A stretch of DNA of 64,000 nucleotides from NCBI GenBank assembly GCA_963281255.1, contig OY725500.1:1984001-2048000 (forward strand), read 5' to 3'. Positions 12,478 through 22,796 of the stretch are shown here, piece after piece. Every line of letters starts with the position of its first letter. Positions within the stretch are counted from its first letter, which is position 1. The translations under genes were made by a program, and so were the position numbers. The DNA comes from Aphrocallistes beatrix. Taxonomy: Eukaryota > Porifera > Hexactinellida > Sceptrulophora > Aphrocallistidae. A model generated the notes under the pieces. It saw only the letters and a list, made by a program, of their open reading frames with translations. It searched no databases and had not been told where the DNA came from.

Positions 12478-12720
12478 CAGGGCCGGCGCCATTGAGGTGT
12501 TCTGGGTGTCTGGACACCTACTACCTGTCCATTTATCTAAATGTACTGTATATAGTCGACTCCGCCTAATTATGACACATCGGACCCCGAATTTTGTCGC
12601 GATTAATCGGAGTTCCCAATTAAGCGAAGTCAACTGTATATCCATCCCTACATGGACCCCCACTTCCAGACAAATCCCTCTTAGGACACCCACTGTCCAT
12701 ACAACTTAGCGTCGGTCATG
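12478..12720. mobile_element. Probable hAT-type MITE (CAGGGCCGGCGCC)
   Basis: Left end CAGGGCCGGCGCCATTG; the right end (GCGTCGGTCATG) is a decayed inverted match. The left end resembles the better supported element at 40073-40461. A pogo-type MITE is nested at 12552-12637. Confidence 0.5.
12552..12637. mobile_element. Short pogo/Tigger-type MITE
   Basis: About 86 bp with ends AGTCGACTCCGCCTAATTAT and CCAATTAAGCGAAGTCAACT, similar to 18397-18591. TA repeats lie at the edges. Only ends remain. Confidence 0.6.
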
Positions 12721-13771
12721 ATCATAGTAAACTATTACTCGATAATCTTCTGAATTTAAACTGAACTAAAATGTTTCGCTTATATATTGAAAGCTGTGAG
12801 ATACAATAACTTTTACTTTGCAGATTAGATCTCTAGTAGAACAATTTTCAATAATACAAATTATTCCTTGTTGCTTTTGACGCACCCTCTACATATGCAG
12901 ATAAAAATTACTATTTCAGGATAAACGAGAAAACATCATAGACGCCGAAGCTCGGGGAGCTCCCCCCCTGTGTTTACTGAAATAAATGCTTCATTGAAAT
13001 TCATATATAATTATCAGTATTGATATTGCTATGGCCAAGCGACCTGCATGTGAAAATATAACCCATAATTTTTCCCACAAATTTTAAACAATTTTAAGTA
13101 TCAGTCCCTTGGGGATAGGACTTGTTCGCTGTCTATGACATCCTCCGAGATGTTTTTAAGATTTGCCAGAATATAATAATTCGGATAAAATTGTCAGATG
13201 GAACAAATACAATTTGCAAGTATTAATTGAAAGCAATTATACTTACCTTTTAGATCTTGCAAATTCCTGACAAGGTACTTCTCTTTCTCCTCAATCTCAT
13301 ATTTCAAGCTAGGAGTCTCCTTTGTTAAGCAATATTCTTCCTTTTACTCCAGAGAACAGAGTCCGTTTATTTTAGATATCGACGAGCAATTAGGAGGAGA
13401 CCATAAAAGGCAATATGGTTTAGCTCCAGTCCCCACTTTTGGTTTTGTATGTATCCCCTTCAACAGGATCCTTTGGATGGAGAACGGGAATCGAAACGTC
13501 GGTCAAATGTCTCTTGTGAGTCCTTGGATCTTAAAATGGAAAGTGATCTGCTGCAGAGAAGGATTATGGAGGCTAGGTTAAATATTTGTGATAGAGAGAG
13601 AATATGGGAAAACAACCGCACATAATATATTCTCATTGATTAAGCTAGTGATTAAATAATCATTAAAAATTGTGTTTCATTATAATAATCGTTCTCTAGT
13701 GTATTCCTAGTCCAGATTGTCCAAGTAGATGGCAGACTTTATATACAATAGGCTATGGTTACACATATATA
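12721..13771. other. Anonymous stretch
   Basis: No gene recognised on either strand. The piece around 13370-13540 is less AT-rich than its neighbours but has stops in all frames. Confidence 0.35.
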
Positions 13772-13799
13772 TCCTTACTATTAAAACGCGATTAATGTT

Positions 13800-13843
<44 letters not shown>

Positions 13844-14196
13844 ACGAATTGATGGAAGAAACTGCCAGGCTTAGAAAGTTGATTTTTGGCATGTGGGAGT
13901 CTTTTGGGGGGGGTTTGGCTATGGCTCCACTAAGCTCTGAGCTCAGACGAAAATGTCGACTCATCATGGAATCATGACGTCATTGTCACATTTTTAAAAG
14001 TTAAGCAATACAGTTATTCGAGACTCAGCCATTATATGAGATAGAAGGCTGAAATTTTAATAGAATATGTATACTAACATACCTCACATATGATGCAACT
14101 ATCATAAAAAAATGACGACTCATCACACTGTTATGACGTCATCATTACGCATCAAAATTTTAATAATTGATAAATTTGGTGATTTTCGTGCTATAC
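13772..14196 (+). mobile_element. HelA element, 5' portion
   Basis: Starts TCCTTACTATTAAAACGCGA after an A. A (GT)n(TA)n tract follows, then the core from GCAACGAATTGATGG to near GATTTTCGTGCTATAC. The 3' GC-rich block is missing. Both TGACGTCA sites of the core are present. Confidence 0.75.
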
Positions 14197-14568
14197 AATA
14201 TATAAGCTATATTTTTACATATTTTAACATATCATTCAACTCAAAGGATCTGATGCATGTTCATCAGGCATGTTCGTCTGCATGAACATGCAAGACATGA
14301 AATATTGCTTAGTATTTTCAAGGAGATGAACATACAGTCAGTTTCGCAATTACATCCCGACATTTCTGTCATGTGAGTAGCTGTAGCAATTAATCAGGGA
14401 CATAACAGCATCGTACCGGTGTATACATACATAATATCAGAATTTTTGACTAAAAATAAAAAATTAAATAAAAAATAAATAAATCTCGCCCCACCTCCGA
14501 TGGGGCGAGATGTTTAGCTGGTGGGGCGGTCGCCCTACCGCGCCCTACCCTGTCGCCGCCACTGACCA
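14197..14568. other. Anonymous stretch ending in a hAT-like end
   Basis: Mostly anonymous. The right edge GGGCGAGATG...CCCTGTCGCCGCCACTG resembles the right end of the hAT-type MITE at 40073-40461. No left end was found. Confidence 0.35.
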
Positions 14569-14739
14569 CAAGTGCGTTTCACTTGCTTGCGCTGCGCGGC
14601 TTGCGGACACTGTGTGTCCGCAGAGTCGCCATGCAGGCGCCTGAAGTTAATTAATCTAACCTATTTTAGATTTTTTACTTTATATAAATATTGTATACAA
14701 AAGTTAACGAAAAATTTCTCATATGGATCCGAAAATATA

Positions 14740-15360
14740 ATATTCTAAATCTACACCCCTGAAAACCCCATGTCAACCTTTAGAAGCCAGCCTCTAGCTT
14801 ATTTTTGTAATTTATTTGCTTTGTGTATCTAATGTAAACAAAGTAAATAAATAATTTATCATTTTGAACTAAAAATATAATACCGTATTCGAAATCTACT
14901 AAAAACAGCATGTCAACAGTGGGAAGCTGGTCTCTGACCTATTTTGGTAAGTTGTTTACTTTATGTATCTATTGCAAACAAAAGTAGACATTAATTATCA
15001 AATTTACTCGAAAATATAACATTCGAAATCTACATCCCTGAAAACCACATATCAACCGTTGGAAGCCAGCCTCTAGCCTATTTTTGTAATTTGTTCACTT
15101 TATATATCTAATGTTAAAAAAAGTAAACAATAATTTATCATATTGAACTAAAAATATAGTTTTCTTAATCTACACCACTAAAAACAGCATATCAACAGTT
15201 GGAAGCGGGACTCTGGCCTATTATTGTAGTTGTTTACTTTATGCATCTATTTTAAACAAAAGTAAACAAATTAATTTTCAAATTAATTCGAAAATTTGAC
15301 ATTCGAAATCTACATCCCTGAAAACCACATGTCAACCGTTGGAAGCCAGCCTCTAACATA
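14740..15360. repeat. Satellite array with two-unit higher-order repeat
   Basis: Five monomers of about 140 bp. Phase points (AAAACC/AAACAGCAT...TCAAC) fall near 14761, 14904, 15044, 15181 and 15320, a spacing of 137-143. Units alternate between type A (CATGTCAACCGTTGGAAGCC) and type B (CATATCAACAGTTGGAAGC), giving an A-B-A-B-A order and a period of about 280 bp. Two A-like units occur in HelB at 36240-36440. Confidence 0.75.
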
Positions 15361-15781
15361 TTTTCAAATTCGTCAAATAGTGTGAAAAAATATATATAAT
15401 GGTATGAAAATATGTACATGATCTTTTTCATTGATATGCTATATATTATGATACAGTTAAGATATCAAACTTTAAAAAATATGAAAAAACTATTTTAAAA
15501 AAGCTATCAAACTAAAAAAAAGTGTGGCTTTTATGCATTAACAATAATGACAATCTATTGTAAGTGCCGTTAAATAATTTCCATAGTGATAGTGTAGTCA
15601 TATATTTTATATTGAAAAGGTGTTAAAAATTGTTTCCATTTTTTTTGCATAGATGTGAAAATTTCGCTAGGATCTTAGAATTTATTGTAGTCATATCATT
15701 TGACACCTACATACCAATTTTCATATCTCTACGCCAATCCTTCAATCAATTCGGACAAACAAAAAAATGCTAGCGTTTTAA

Positions 15782-18185
15782 GATTGGTGTTTCCCATGGG
15801 ACACTTGTTTTTTACTAAAAAAGTGCCCAAATTGCTTTTTTATCATTTTTAGATCCTTATAGGGGTTCTAAACAATAATTCCGATTTTTATAACTCCAGC
15901 CCCAATATTTCGACACTTGTATCACTTGGTGTCGCTCTAAAAACGACACATTTTAAATGCGAACTGTCCCACAGCTATAACTTATTTTAACAGTAGCAGA
16001 TCATCTTTTTAATGCAGAATTCACGCTCAGTACTAGATTTCCAGCAATTTGATATATATATTGACCATATTTGGAAACAATTTTGTTTGACCGTGCCTAG
16101 CAATGGCCAGGAATTTTTTCACATTCCTGACCGTTGCTAGGAAAAGGCAACCAAAATATTCTCCAAATATGATCAATATATATATCAAATTGCTGGAAAT
16201 TTAGTGCTGAGCACGAATTCAGTATTAAAATAACGACCTGACATAGTCAAATAAAGTTATAGATATGTGATTTCGGCGGATACTATCGGACATGGTCATT
16301 TTTGGGTCCCCATTCATAACTGACATTTTCACACTTTTTTCACACTTTTGAAAGTGTCATGTGAAAATATTTGATATGCCATATTTTGAAGTTAAGGTTG
16401 GTGTTTCCTTCCAGAACTAACTTTAAAAGTTTTCATTATTTTATCCTGAAATTTTTGGTGGAAACTATTCTCGATGAGTTATATGCAAAAATACACTTTT
16501 CGGGAGCCCAAGAAGTAAGAGAAAATTTTTTTTATTCCCAAATGACCTAATTTATAGAGGACATTCAAGGAAACTTTAATGCCTTATGCCTCTTTTACTC
16601 AATTATTCTTGCACAAAATGGTTGAATAAAGAAAATAATAGGAATAGAATTTTCAATTTTAACCCAAATAATTTTTTCTTTCAAATTTCGTTTATAAAAA
16701 TTTAGAGGCAGATTTTCGTAAGGAAAAATATTTTAACTTTTTTCTAAAGTAGAATATCAAAAATCTGTCTCTATCATTTTGTTCTACGTGACGAGATCTT
16801 TCTAAAACCGTCGAGTTTTTAACTCTACGACCTTTGTAACTAGAGATTCCTCCTTTGTAAATTGATTTTTTTAAGTGCTAAATACTGGCTACAAAGCAAT
16901 TTTCTTCGGAAAGGCTTGATTTCCATTTGTTTTTACTGTATTCTGATAATAAATAACATCAAAACATCCTAAATCAACAACTTATAGTAATACTTAACTT
17001 CAAAATATGACATATCAAATATTTTAACATCATGTCACCTTCAAAAGTGTGAAAAAGTTGACAGTTATCACTGGGGGCCCAAAAATGACCATGTCCGACA
17101 GTTTCCGCCGAAATCCCATACCTATAACTTTATTTGACTATGCCAGGTCGTTATTTGAATACTGAATTCGTTCTCAGCACTAAATTTCCAGCAATTTGAT
17201 ATATATATTGACCATATTTGGAAATATTTTTGGTTGCCTTTTCCTAGCAACGGTCAGGAATGTTAAAACTTTTCTGGCCGTTGCTAGGCACGGTCAAACA
17301 AAAATGTTTCCAAATATGGCCAATATATATATCAAATTGCTGGAAATCTAGTTCTGAGCATGAATTCAGCATTAAAAAGATGATCTGACACTGTTGAAAG
17401 AGGTTATAGCTGTGGGACATTTCGCATTTGAAATGTGTCGTTTTTAGAGCGACACCAGGTGATACAAGTGGCTCAAAGTGGCGAAATATTGGGGCTGGAG
17501 TTATAAAAATCGGGATTATTTTTTAGAACCCCTATAAGGATCTAAAAATGATAAAAAAGCAATTTGGGCACATTTATAATAAAAAACAAGTTTCGCATGG
17601 GAAACACCAACCTTAAGTACTAAGTTGTTGATTAAGGATGTTTGGATGTTATTTAATACTAGGATCTCGTAAAAACTAATTGAAATCAAGCCTTTTCGAA
17701 GAAAATTGCTTTGTACCCTGTTTTTAGCACTTAAAAAAAACAATTTTACAAAGGAAGAATCTTTAGTTACAAAAGTCGTAGAGCAAAAAAGTCGACGGTT
17801 TTGGAAATATCTCGTCAAGTAGAACAAAATGAAATAGACAGATTTTCGATATTCTACTTTAGAAAAAAGTTAAAATATTTTTCCTTACGAAAATCTGCTT
17901 CAAAATATTGTAGCACCGAAATTGGAATGGAAAAATTAATTGGGTTAAAATTGAAAGTTCTATTCCTATTATTTTCTTTATGCAACCATTTCGTGCAAGA
18001 ATAATTGAGTAAAGGAGGCATAAGCCATTGAAGCTTCCTTGAATGTCCTCTATAAATTAGCTGATTTGAGGGAAAAAAAATGCTTGCTGTATTTTTGCAG
18101 ATAACTCATCGAGAACAGTTTCCGCAAAAAATTTCAGGAGAAAATAATGAAAACTTTTTGAGTTAGTTCTGGAAGGAAACAAACC
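15782..18185 (+). mobile_element. T2 element containing an inverted T2
   Basis: Outer T2, with left end GATTGGTGTTTCCC and right end GGAAACAAACC, flanked by TTAA (15778-15781 and 18186-18189). It is split at an internal TTAA by a second T2 in the opposite orientation (16396-17612). Without it the element is about 1.2 kb. The left half contains a long hairpin (about 16017-16230). Non-coding. Confidence 0.85.
16396..17612 (-). mobile_element. T2 element nested in T2, opposite orientation
   Basis: 1,217 bp, flanked by TTAA at 16392-16395 and 17613-17616. Left of it the outer T2 reads ATTTTGAAG and right of it GTACTAAGTTG. The first T2 copy reads ATTTTGAAATTAAGTACTG continuously at 5941-5960, which is the empty site. 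The whole unit reads A-B'-A'-B, a 2.4 kb structure that could fold on itself. Confidence 0.85.
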
Positions 18186-18242
18186 TTAATATAATAGATA
18201 GTAAGTAGCAAAAAACCTTAATATAATAGATAGTAAGTAGCC
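18182..18242. repeat. Tandem duplication across the T2 right junction
   Basis: CCTTAATATAATAGATAG...AGTAGC occurs twice with a 32 bp period (CC at 18184 and 18216). The repeated unit includes the last bases of T2, so the duplication came after the insertion. Confidence 0.75.
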
Positions 18243-18305
18243 TTCGTTATCAGATGAGTGAATGAGTGAGAAGGGCATGAAATTATGAATTACCTGTATT
18301 TGGTG

Positions 18306-18396
18306 ACGCAGTTTATTCAATCAATTCGTTACAGATATGTATACTTGTATATACATATATGGTGTATTTACATTATTCGAGTTTTAATAGTGAAGA
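18306..18396 (-). mobile_element. HelA fragment with its 5' end
   Basis: Minus-strand HelA remnant with CAATCAATTCGTTACAGATA, a TA-rich tract, and the inverted 5' terminus CATTATTCGAGTTTTAATAG. Confidence 0.6.
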
Positions 18397-18591
18397 CAGT
18401 CGACTCCGCTTAATAGGGTCACATCGGCCAGAAGACATTTTGACATTTTAACGATTAAGCGGAAAATCCTATTAACCAAAAATATTCTGCATTAGCTTCT
18501 ATGCGTGAGAGCTATTTCGGTCCTGTCACAAGTGGCCCGATTAAGCGGTTGACCCGATTAAACAGTGGTTCCTATTAAGCATAGTCGACTG
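18397..18591. mobile_element. Pogo/Tigger-type MITE
   Basis: 195 bp with ends CAGTCGACTCCGCTTAATAG and CTATTAAGCATAGTCGACTG. TA follows the right end. It sits in the TA-rich tract between two HelA pieces. The ends resemble those of pogo/Tigger elements. No coding sequence. Confidence 0.75.
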
Positions 18592-18623
18592 TATATATAT
18601 AATATATATTTATATATATATAT

Positions 18624-19115
18624 CTGTAACGAATTGATTGAATAAACTGCCGGGCACAGAAAGCTGATTTTGGCATGTGAGAGTCTTTTGGCTATGGATC
18701 CACTAAGTTCAGACCTCTGATGAAAATGTCAACTCATCATGGAATTATGACATCATTGTCACCTTTTTAATAATTAGAAATTTTAGTTTTTCAATCATAA
18801 CTCATCCATTTTAGGGGATATAATGCTGAAATTTTAATAGAATGTGTATATTAATATACCTCACAAGTAGTACAACTATCATCCAAAAATGATGACTCAT
18901 TACTCTGTTATGACGTCATCATTACGCATTAAATTTTAAAAATTGACAAATTTGGTGATTTTTTGTGCGATATCGATTATAGCAGTAGGACAGAGGTATC
19001 TAGAGATGCTATCTCCCTAATAATTAATCAATGTGACCCCAGGCGCCCGAAGTGCGCCTCCGGCGGACACAAAGTGTTCGCCAGCCCCGCAGCTCAAGCA
19101 AGCGAAGCGCGGTTG
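18624..19115 (+). mobile_element. HelA element, lacking its own 5' end
   Basis: Plus-strand core from GTAACGAATTGATTGAATAA through the 3' GC-rich block, ending GAAGCGCGGTTG. The HelA hairpin near the 3' end is degraded (GGCGGACACAAAGTGTTCGC). Confidence 0.7.
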
Positions 19116-19794
19116 TATACTATTATGGACGATATTTTTGAAACAAGATATGAAGTTAATCACTTTTGTAACAACTCACACTGTACCACAACTGAAATAC
19201 TACGGTTTAATTAATATTTAACATGATTGATGGCATACAACTAGTGCATAAATTCAATTAACAAAAAAATAGTAGAGTGAACTCCAATCTTATGAGAAAA
19301 TACAATGACACACCGGGTATACTCCATTATCGATATATTCGTATTTATGACAATTAGAGTTAGCAATGAACATATATCTCGATTAGAAAGCATTTAGTAT
19401 ACCTAAAAGAAGCGAAAAATCAAGGAGTTACAAAAATTTCAATACGGTCATATTCGTCCAAAGGGTTCCGGACGTTAGGTGTCATATTTCAAGAATTCTC
19501 AACCTTGGAAAGCTTTTATATAGTATTATTAATTTACTTAGGTATATATAATATATTTATGGTAATAACTTTTGCGCGCAATTATTTCGAGTATTTTGAT
19601 CATAAAATCATTCTGTGACGCAATCCAGCAGAAATACACCTGGGTTGAAATGTATCCAGATATTGCCAATTATGTGAGAGTGAGTTTCTGCAAACTAACA
19701 AAGTTTACGTAAGTATTCCTTAATTGGTACCTCGTGACAATTAAAAACATTGTCTCGGTTGTCATCGCGAGTTCTCGGCCCGCACGGTCCGCGG
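19116..19794. other. Anonymous stretch
   Basis: No gene or repeat recognised, apart from GGCCCGCACGGTCCGCGGGCC near 19778, a short GC-rich inverted repeat just before the mariner pseudogene. Confidence 0.35.
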
Positions 19795-20310
19795 GCCGAT
19801 TATAAATGTCTGTCCGCTTGCAACTCTGGTCACCACCCCAGAAAATGTTGCCCTAATCGAGAGCAAAGTCGTGGAAAATAAGTGTATCACAATCGATCAG
19901 TTAGAGCAGGATATTGTGATCTCATCGGGGGCCATTCATTCTATTCTGACTACTCAGCTTGGATACCGATCGATTTGCGGGAGATGGGAGCCCCCACAAC
20001 CTCAGCGATCAGAAAAAGTTTTACGCGTGAATACGGCCAAAAAACTCTTGGAAACCTATGGGACTGTGATCCTAGACGTCTAGCAGAAGTAATAACCGGT
20101 GATGAGACTTGGGTATATTATTCAACACCTTATAGCAAGTATAAGATGCGATCATGGGTGAAAGGGGACGAAAGACCGGCACAAATTCCTAAGTACGACT
20201 TCAGAAAACCGAAGGTCATGTACACGACTTTCTTCAATAGTGGTGGAATTTCCCTGCAGTTACCTTGTGCGAGTGATAAGTGCATACCACCCAATGGTGA
20301 ACGTTGAGGC
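19795..20310 (+). pseudogene. Mariner transposase fragment (decayed)
   Basis: Two overlapping frames give mariner-type sequence. The first has the helix-turn-helix linker (TTPENVALIESKVVENK..., LEQDIVISSGAIHSIL). After a frameshift comes VNTAKKLLETYG...EVITGDETWVYYSTPYSKYKMRSW, which includes the first catalytic Asp in GDET, then KPKVMYTTFFNSGG. The second and third catalytic Asp (HDNA and SPYDFWL regions) are missing. A TA-flanked pogo-type MITE follows at 20359. Confidence 0.8.
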
Positions 20311-20358
20311 TCACAACAAGATCCTCAAAACGTAAGAGAACCCATCTCAATCTGATTA

Positions 20359-20557
20359 CAGTCAGGGTACTATGAACCCGCTTACTATGAACCCGCTTAA
20401 TATGAACATTTGTTTATTATAAACTGCTTGTAACCTCCTGGTCCCAATTTCATTATTAGATAGGATTTGTGTTGAATCAAGTTCGCTTATTATGAAGTAT
20501 CTCTATTATGAACAGATTTTTGGTCCCCTGGTGATTCACAATAAGCGACCCTGACTG
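20359..20557. mobile_element. Pogo/Tigger-type MITE
   Basis: 199 bp with ends CAGTCAGGGTACTATGAACC and ATAAGCGACCCTGACTG, flanked by TA on both sides. Internal direct repeats read TATGAACCCGCTTA. Non-coding. Confidence 0.75.
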
Positions 20558-20726
20558 TATATTGGTTATTATTGATTCTATAATTACTCAACTTGTACAT
20601 ATTAATATATAGACGTTTAATTATGTTACCGATGTCACAATATTATAATCAATACAAGTTATACAACTACGATAGTGTATCTGCAGTAGAGAATTTATTC
20701 TTTCGAAAACTTGGTAATTTAACTTT

Positions 20727-21200
20727 TTGATTGTCTCAGTAGTATCACTAATGAATTCGACCCTGTATAATCTTCAATTATTGCAAGTTGCATTACATCG
20801 TAAGTACAATATGCAGATTCAGTCAGGCAATAGTTGGTCGCAAATACTAAAGTCGTCTGTCGTCTGTCTGAACTCGACAATGAAGAAATCATACGATACC
20901 ACGCCGTTCCGAGTGATATGGGGTAGGGATTCGCGCTATCAAGACCTTGTTCCCTCCCTCAATAATGTCGCAATTTCAGCAGAGGAAAACATAGAAACGG
21001 AAGAGGCAATATTCTCTCTCTATGATGTTCAGCCTGATGATTCAGATGCTTACTCGCCACCTCAAGAGCAGCCACAAGAGTCCATAGCTATTCTGGATAA
21101 TTACAGAAGGGCAACTTGTGAGCTTGCTGGAGAAAACATTGGTACTGAGCAGCTGAAACAAAAGAGACAGTGTGATAAAAAAGTTACTCAACATAGGTAA
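20727..21200 (+). pseudogene. Retroelement integrase C-terminal fragment
   Basis: The frame includes LNSTMKKSYDTTPFRVIWGRDSRYQDLVP, the end of the integrase core typical of Ty3/gypsy-like Pol (N-T...TPF...WGR). An acidic, proline-rich stretch and a basic tail (QLKQKRQCDKKV) follow. The catalytic DDE part, reverse transcriptase and LTRs are not seen. In other genomes such fragments are often labelled KRAB-A-domain-like; I treat it as transposon-derived. Confidence 0.65.
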
Positions 21201-21460
21201 CGTTACATGCTGTTCATAGTATTATATCAGAGTTGTGATTGTTTTCTGCGTACGAGTTCACGATTCGCAATATCATAGCCTACTGTATATAAGGCCTCAC
21301 AGTAACTTTTCGGATTTGAGACTAGGGATGCGGTAGAAGATGTTTAAACAAAATTTGGTGATTTTCAGAGGTCGTTTAAGGGCACTTCTAAGTGTTTTTA
21401 TTATAAAACATTTCGCATAGAATTGAGATGTGAATGGGTTAATACGAAAAATTTGGATTT
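21201..21460. other. FB-family start
   Basis: From 21273, CATAGCCTACTGTATATAAGG ... GGGATGCGGTAGAAGATG matches the FB family start seen at 11692 and 42474. No gene. Confidence 0.45.
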
Positions 21461-22577
21461 TTTTCATGGAATGTTGCTACATTCCAGTGTTGCTATGGAA
21501 GTGTTTTGGTCATTTGGGGTTATATCTTGAAAACCGCAAAAGCTAGGCATTCAAATGTAATTCCATTTGATATCCAATAGACTATTCCCTATTAAGGCCA
21601 GTACTGGTAGCTGACGACGCTTGAAATTTTCTATTTGAAGTTTTGTGTATTTTAAGTTCATATATGTATTTTTAACATTCGTACGAAACAGCTTTTGGAA
21701 ATTCAAAGTAGTTTTACCGTTATGTCACCTTTAGTAGGTGCCAATTCAATGGGTATGATTAGGGATAAAAATTTATTTTAAATCGTGGAAGTGGGATTTT
21801 ATGCGCACTCCTAGAAATATTTTTTTCCATCAATTGCCGTTCTTAGTGTTTTAATCCATTGTAGGTATATTGCTTTAGATAACTGACTAGAATCTAAGCA
21901 ATCTAAGCAGTCTTCAAAAGAATTATTCAACAGTATTTTGGAAATTTGCCAAATTTTAGATACTATTTTGAGATTTCACCAAAAATTGGAAAATATATCT
22001 GGAATGTGTGTTCTGAATTGAATGATTCTAGTCAAATTTTATCAACAGTATGCATAGATCAGATTGCAAGCCTAATAACCATTATTACAATCAAACTAGT
22101 TGAGTTATTTTTGCGCACATATTTTATACTCGGTATAGGAATTTAATATTACGCAATCTGGAACTATAGCATTAAAGTCAAAACATTCGATGAGATAACA
22201 ATTTAAATGGTGAAATAATAACTACTATGGATAGCTTTAAAAGAGTTAAAACAATGGATAAGCTAGCATAAGAAAACCTATGCACCCAGTACTGGCCTTA
22301 AGTGATAATATAATTTCGACGTCTAAATTCAATGATTTACGAGATATTCGACAAATGACCAAATGTGGCCAATATGATAAATTGCCTAATAACTCGTAAA
22401 TAATTGAATTTAGACAAATAAATTATATTATCACTTAATAAGAAATAGTCTATTGGCTATCAAATGGAATTACATTTGAATGTCTAGCTATCGCAGTTTT
22501 CAAGATATAACCCAAACTGACCAAAACACGTTTCCATAGCAACACTGGAATGCAGCAACATTCCATGAAAATTTTTC
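21461..22577. repeat. FB foldback repeat, split by T3
   Basis: Inverted arms at 21461-21595 and about 22430-22577: TCATGGAATGTTGCTACATT against its complement, and TTGATATCCAATAGACTATT against its complement. T3 lies in the left arm at a TTAA. The right arm keeps the uninterrupted TTAA and serves as the empty site. Confidence 0.7.
21596..22296. mobile_element. T3 element (TTAA target)
   Basis: 701 bp with perfect 12-bp inverted ends GGCCAGTACTGG/CCAGTACTGGCC, flanked by TTAA (21592-21595 and 22297-22300). It contains a 66-codon frame with no recognisable domain. The ends differ from those of T1 and T2, so it is a third TTAA family. Confidence 0.8.
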
Positions 22578-22796
22578 CTCTTTAGCATCGTACTTTGATC
22601 CTGCTATATTTACATATCGTGCTTTAAGCCGCGTTGTTACGCCTGACCCAATCTCATCCCTCATGCTCAGTAGTCTTGGTTGGAACAGATAGTACGGGGT
22701 GCCTCATTTTTACCGTATAATACTATAGGGAATGCTGTACCTCAGTAACGATGGATGACTGTACCCATCAATTATCCATACTGATACTTTTCTTAA
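22578..22796. other. Short anonymous stretch
   Basis: Sequence between the foldback repeat and T1. No gene seen. Confidence 0.4.

Larger units (their letters stand above)
14569..18201 (-). mobile_element. HelB Helitron-like element, split by T2
   Basis: The 3' GC-rich end is at the left (CAAGTGCGTTTCACTTGCTT, then CTTGCGGACACTGTGTGTCC). The body carries a satellite array (14740-15360). The 5' region ends ...CAAACAAAAAAATGCTAGCGTT, then TTAA, then the T2 insertion at 15782-18185, then TTAATATAATAGA. The uninterrupted copy at about 36833 reads CATTTTAATATATAAGA. Non-coding. Confidence 0.65.

Noticed and set aside
13799..13835. CRISPR-like or telomere-like repeats in the TA and GT tracts
   Set aside because: They are simple microsatellites without spacers, and no telomere-type unit repeats are present.
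17516..17827. 103-codon minus-strand open frame in T2
   Set aside because: It crosses the junction of the nested and outer T2 copies and is not shared with the T2 at 5216.
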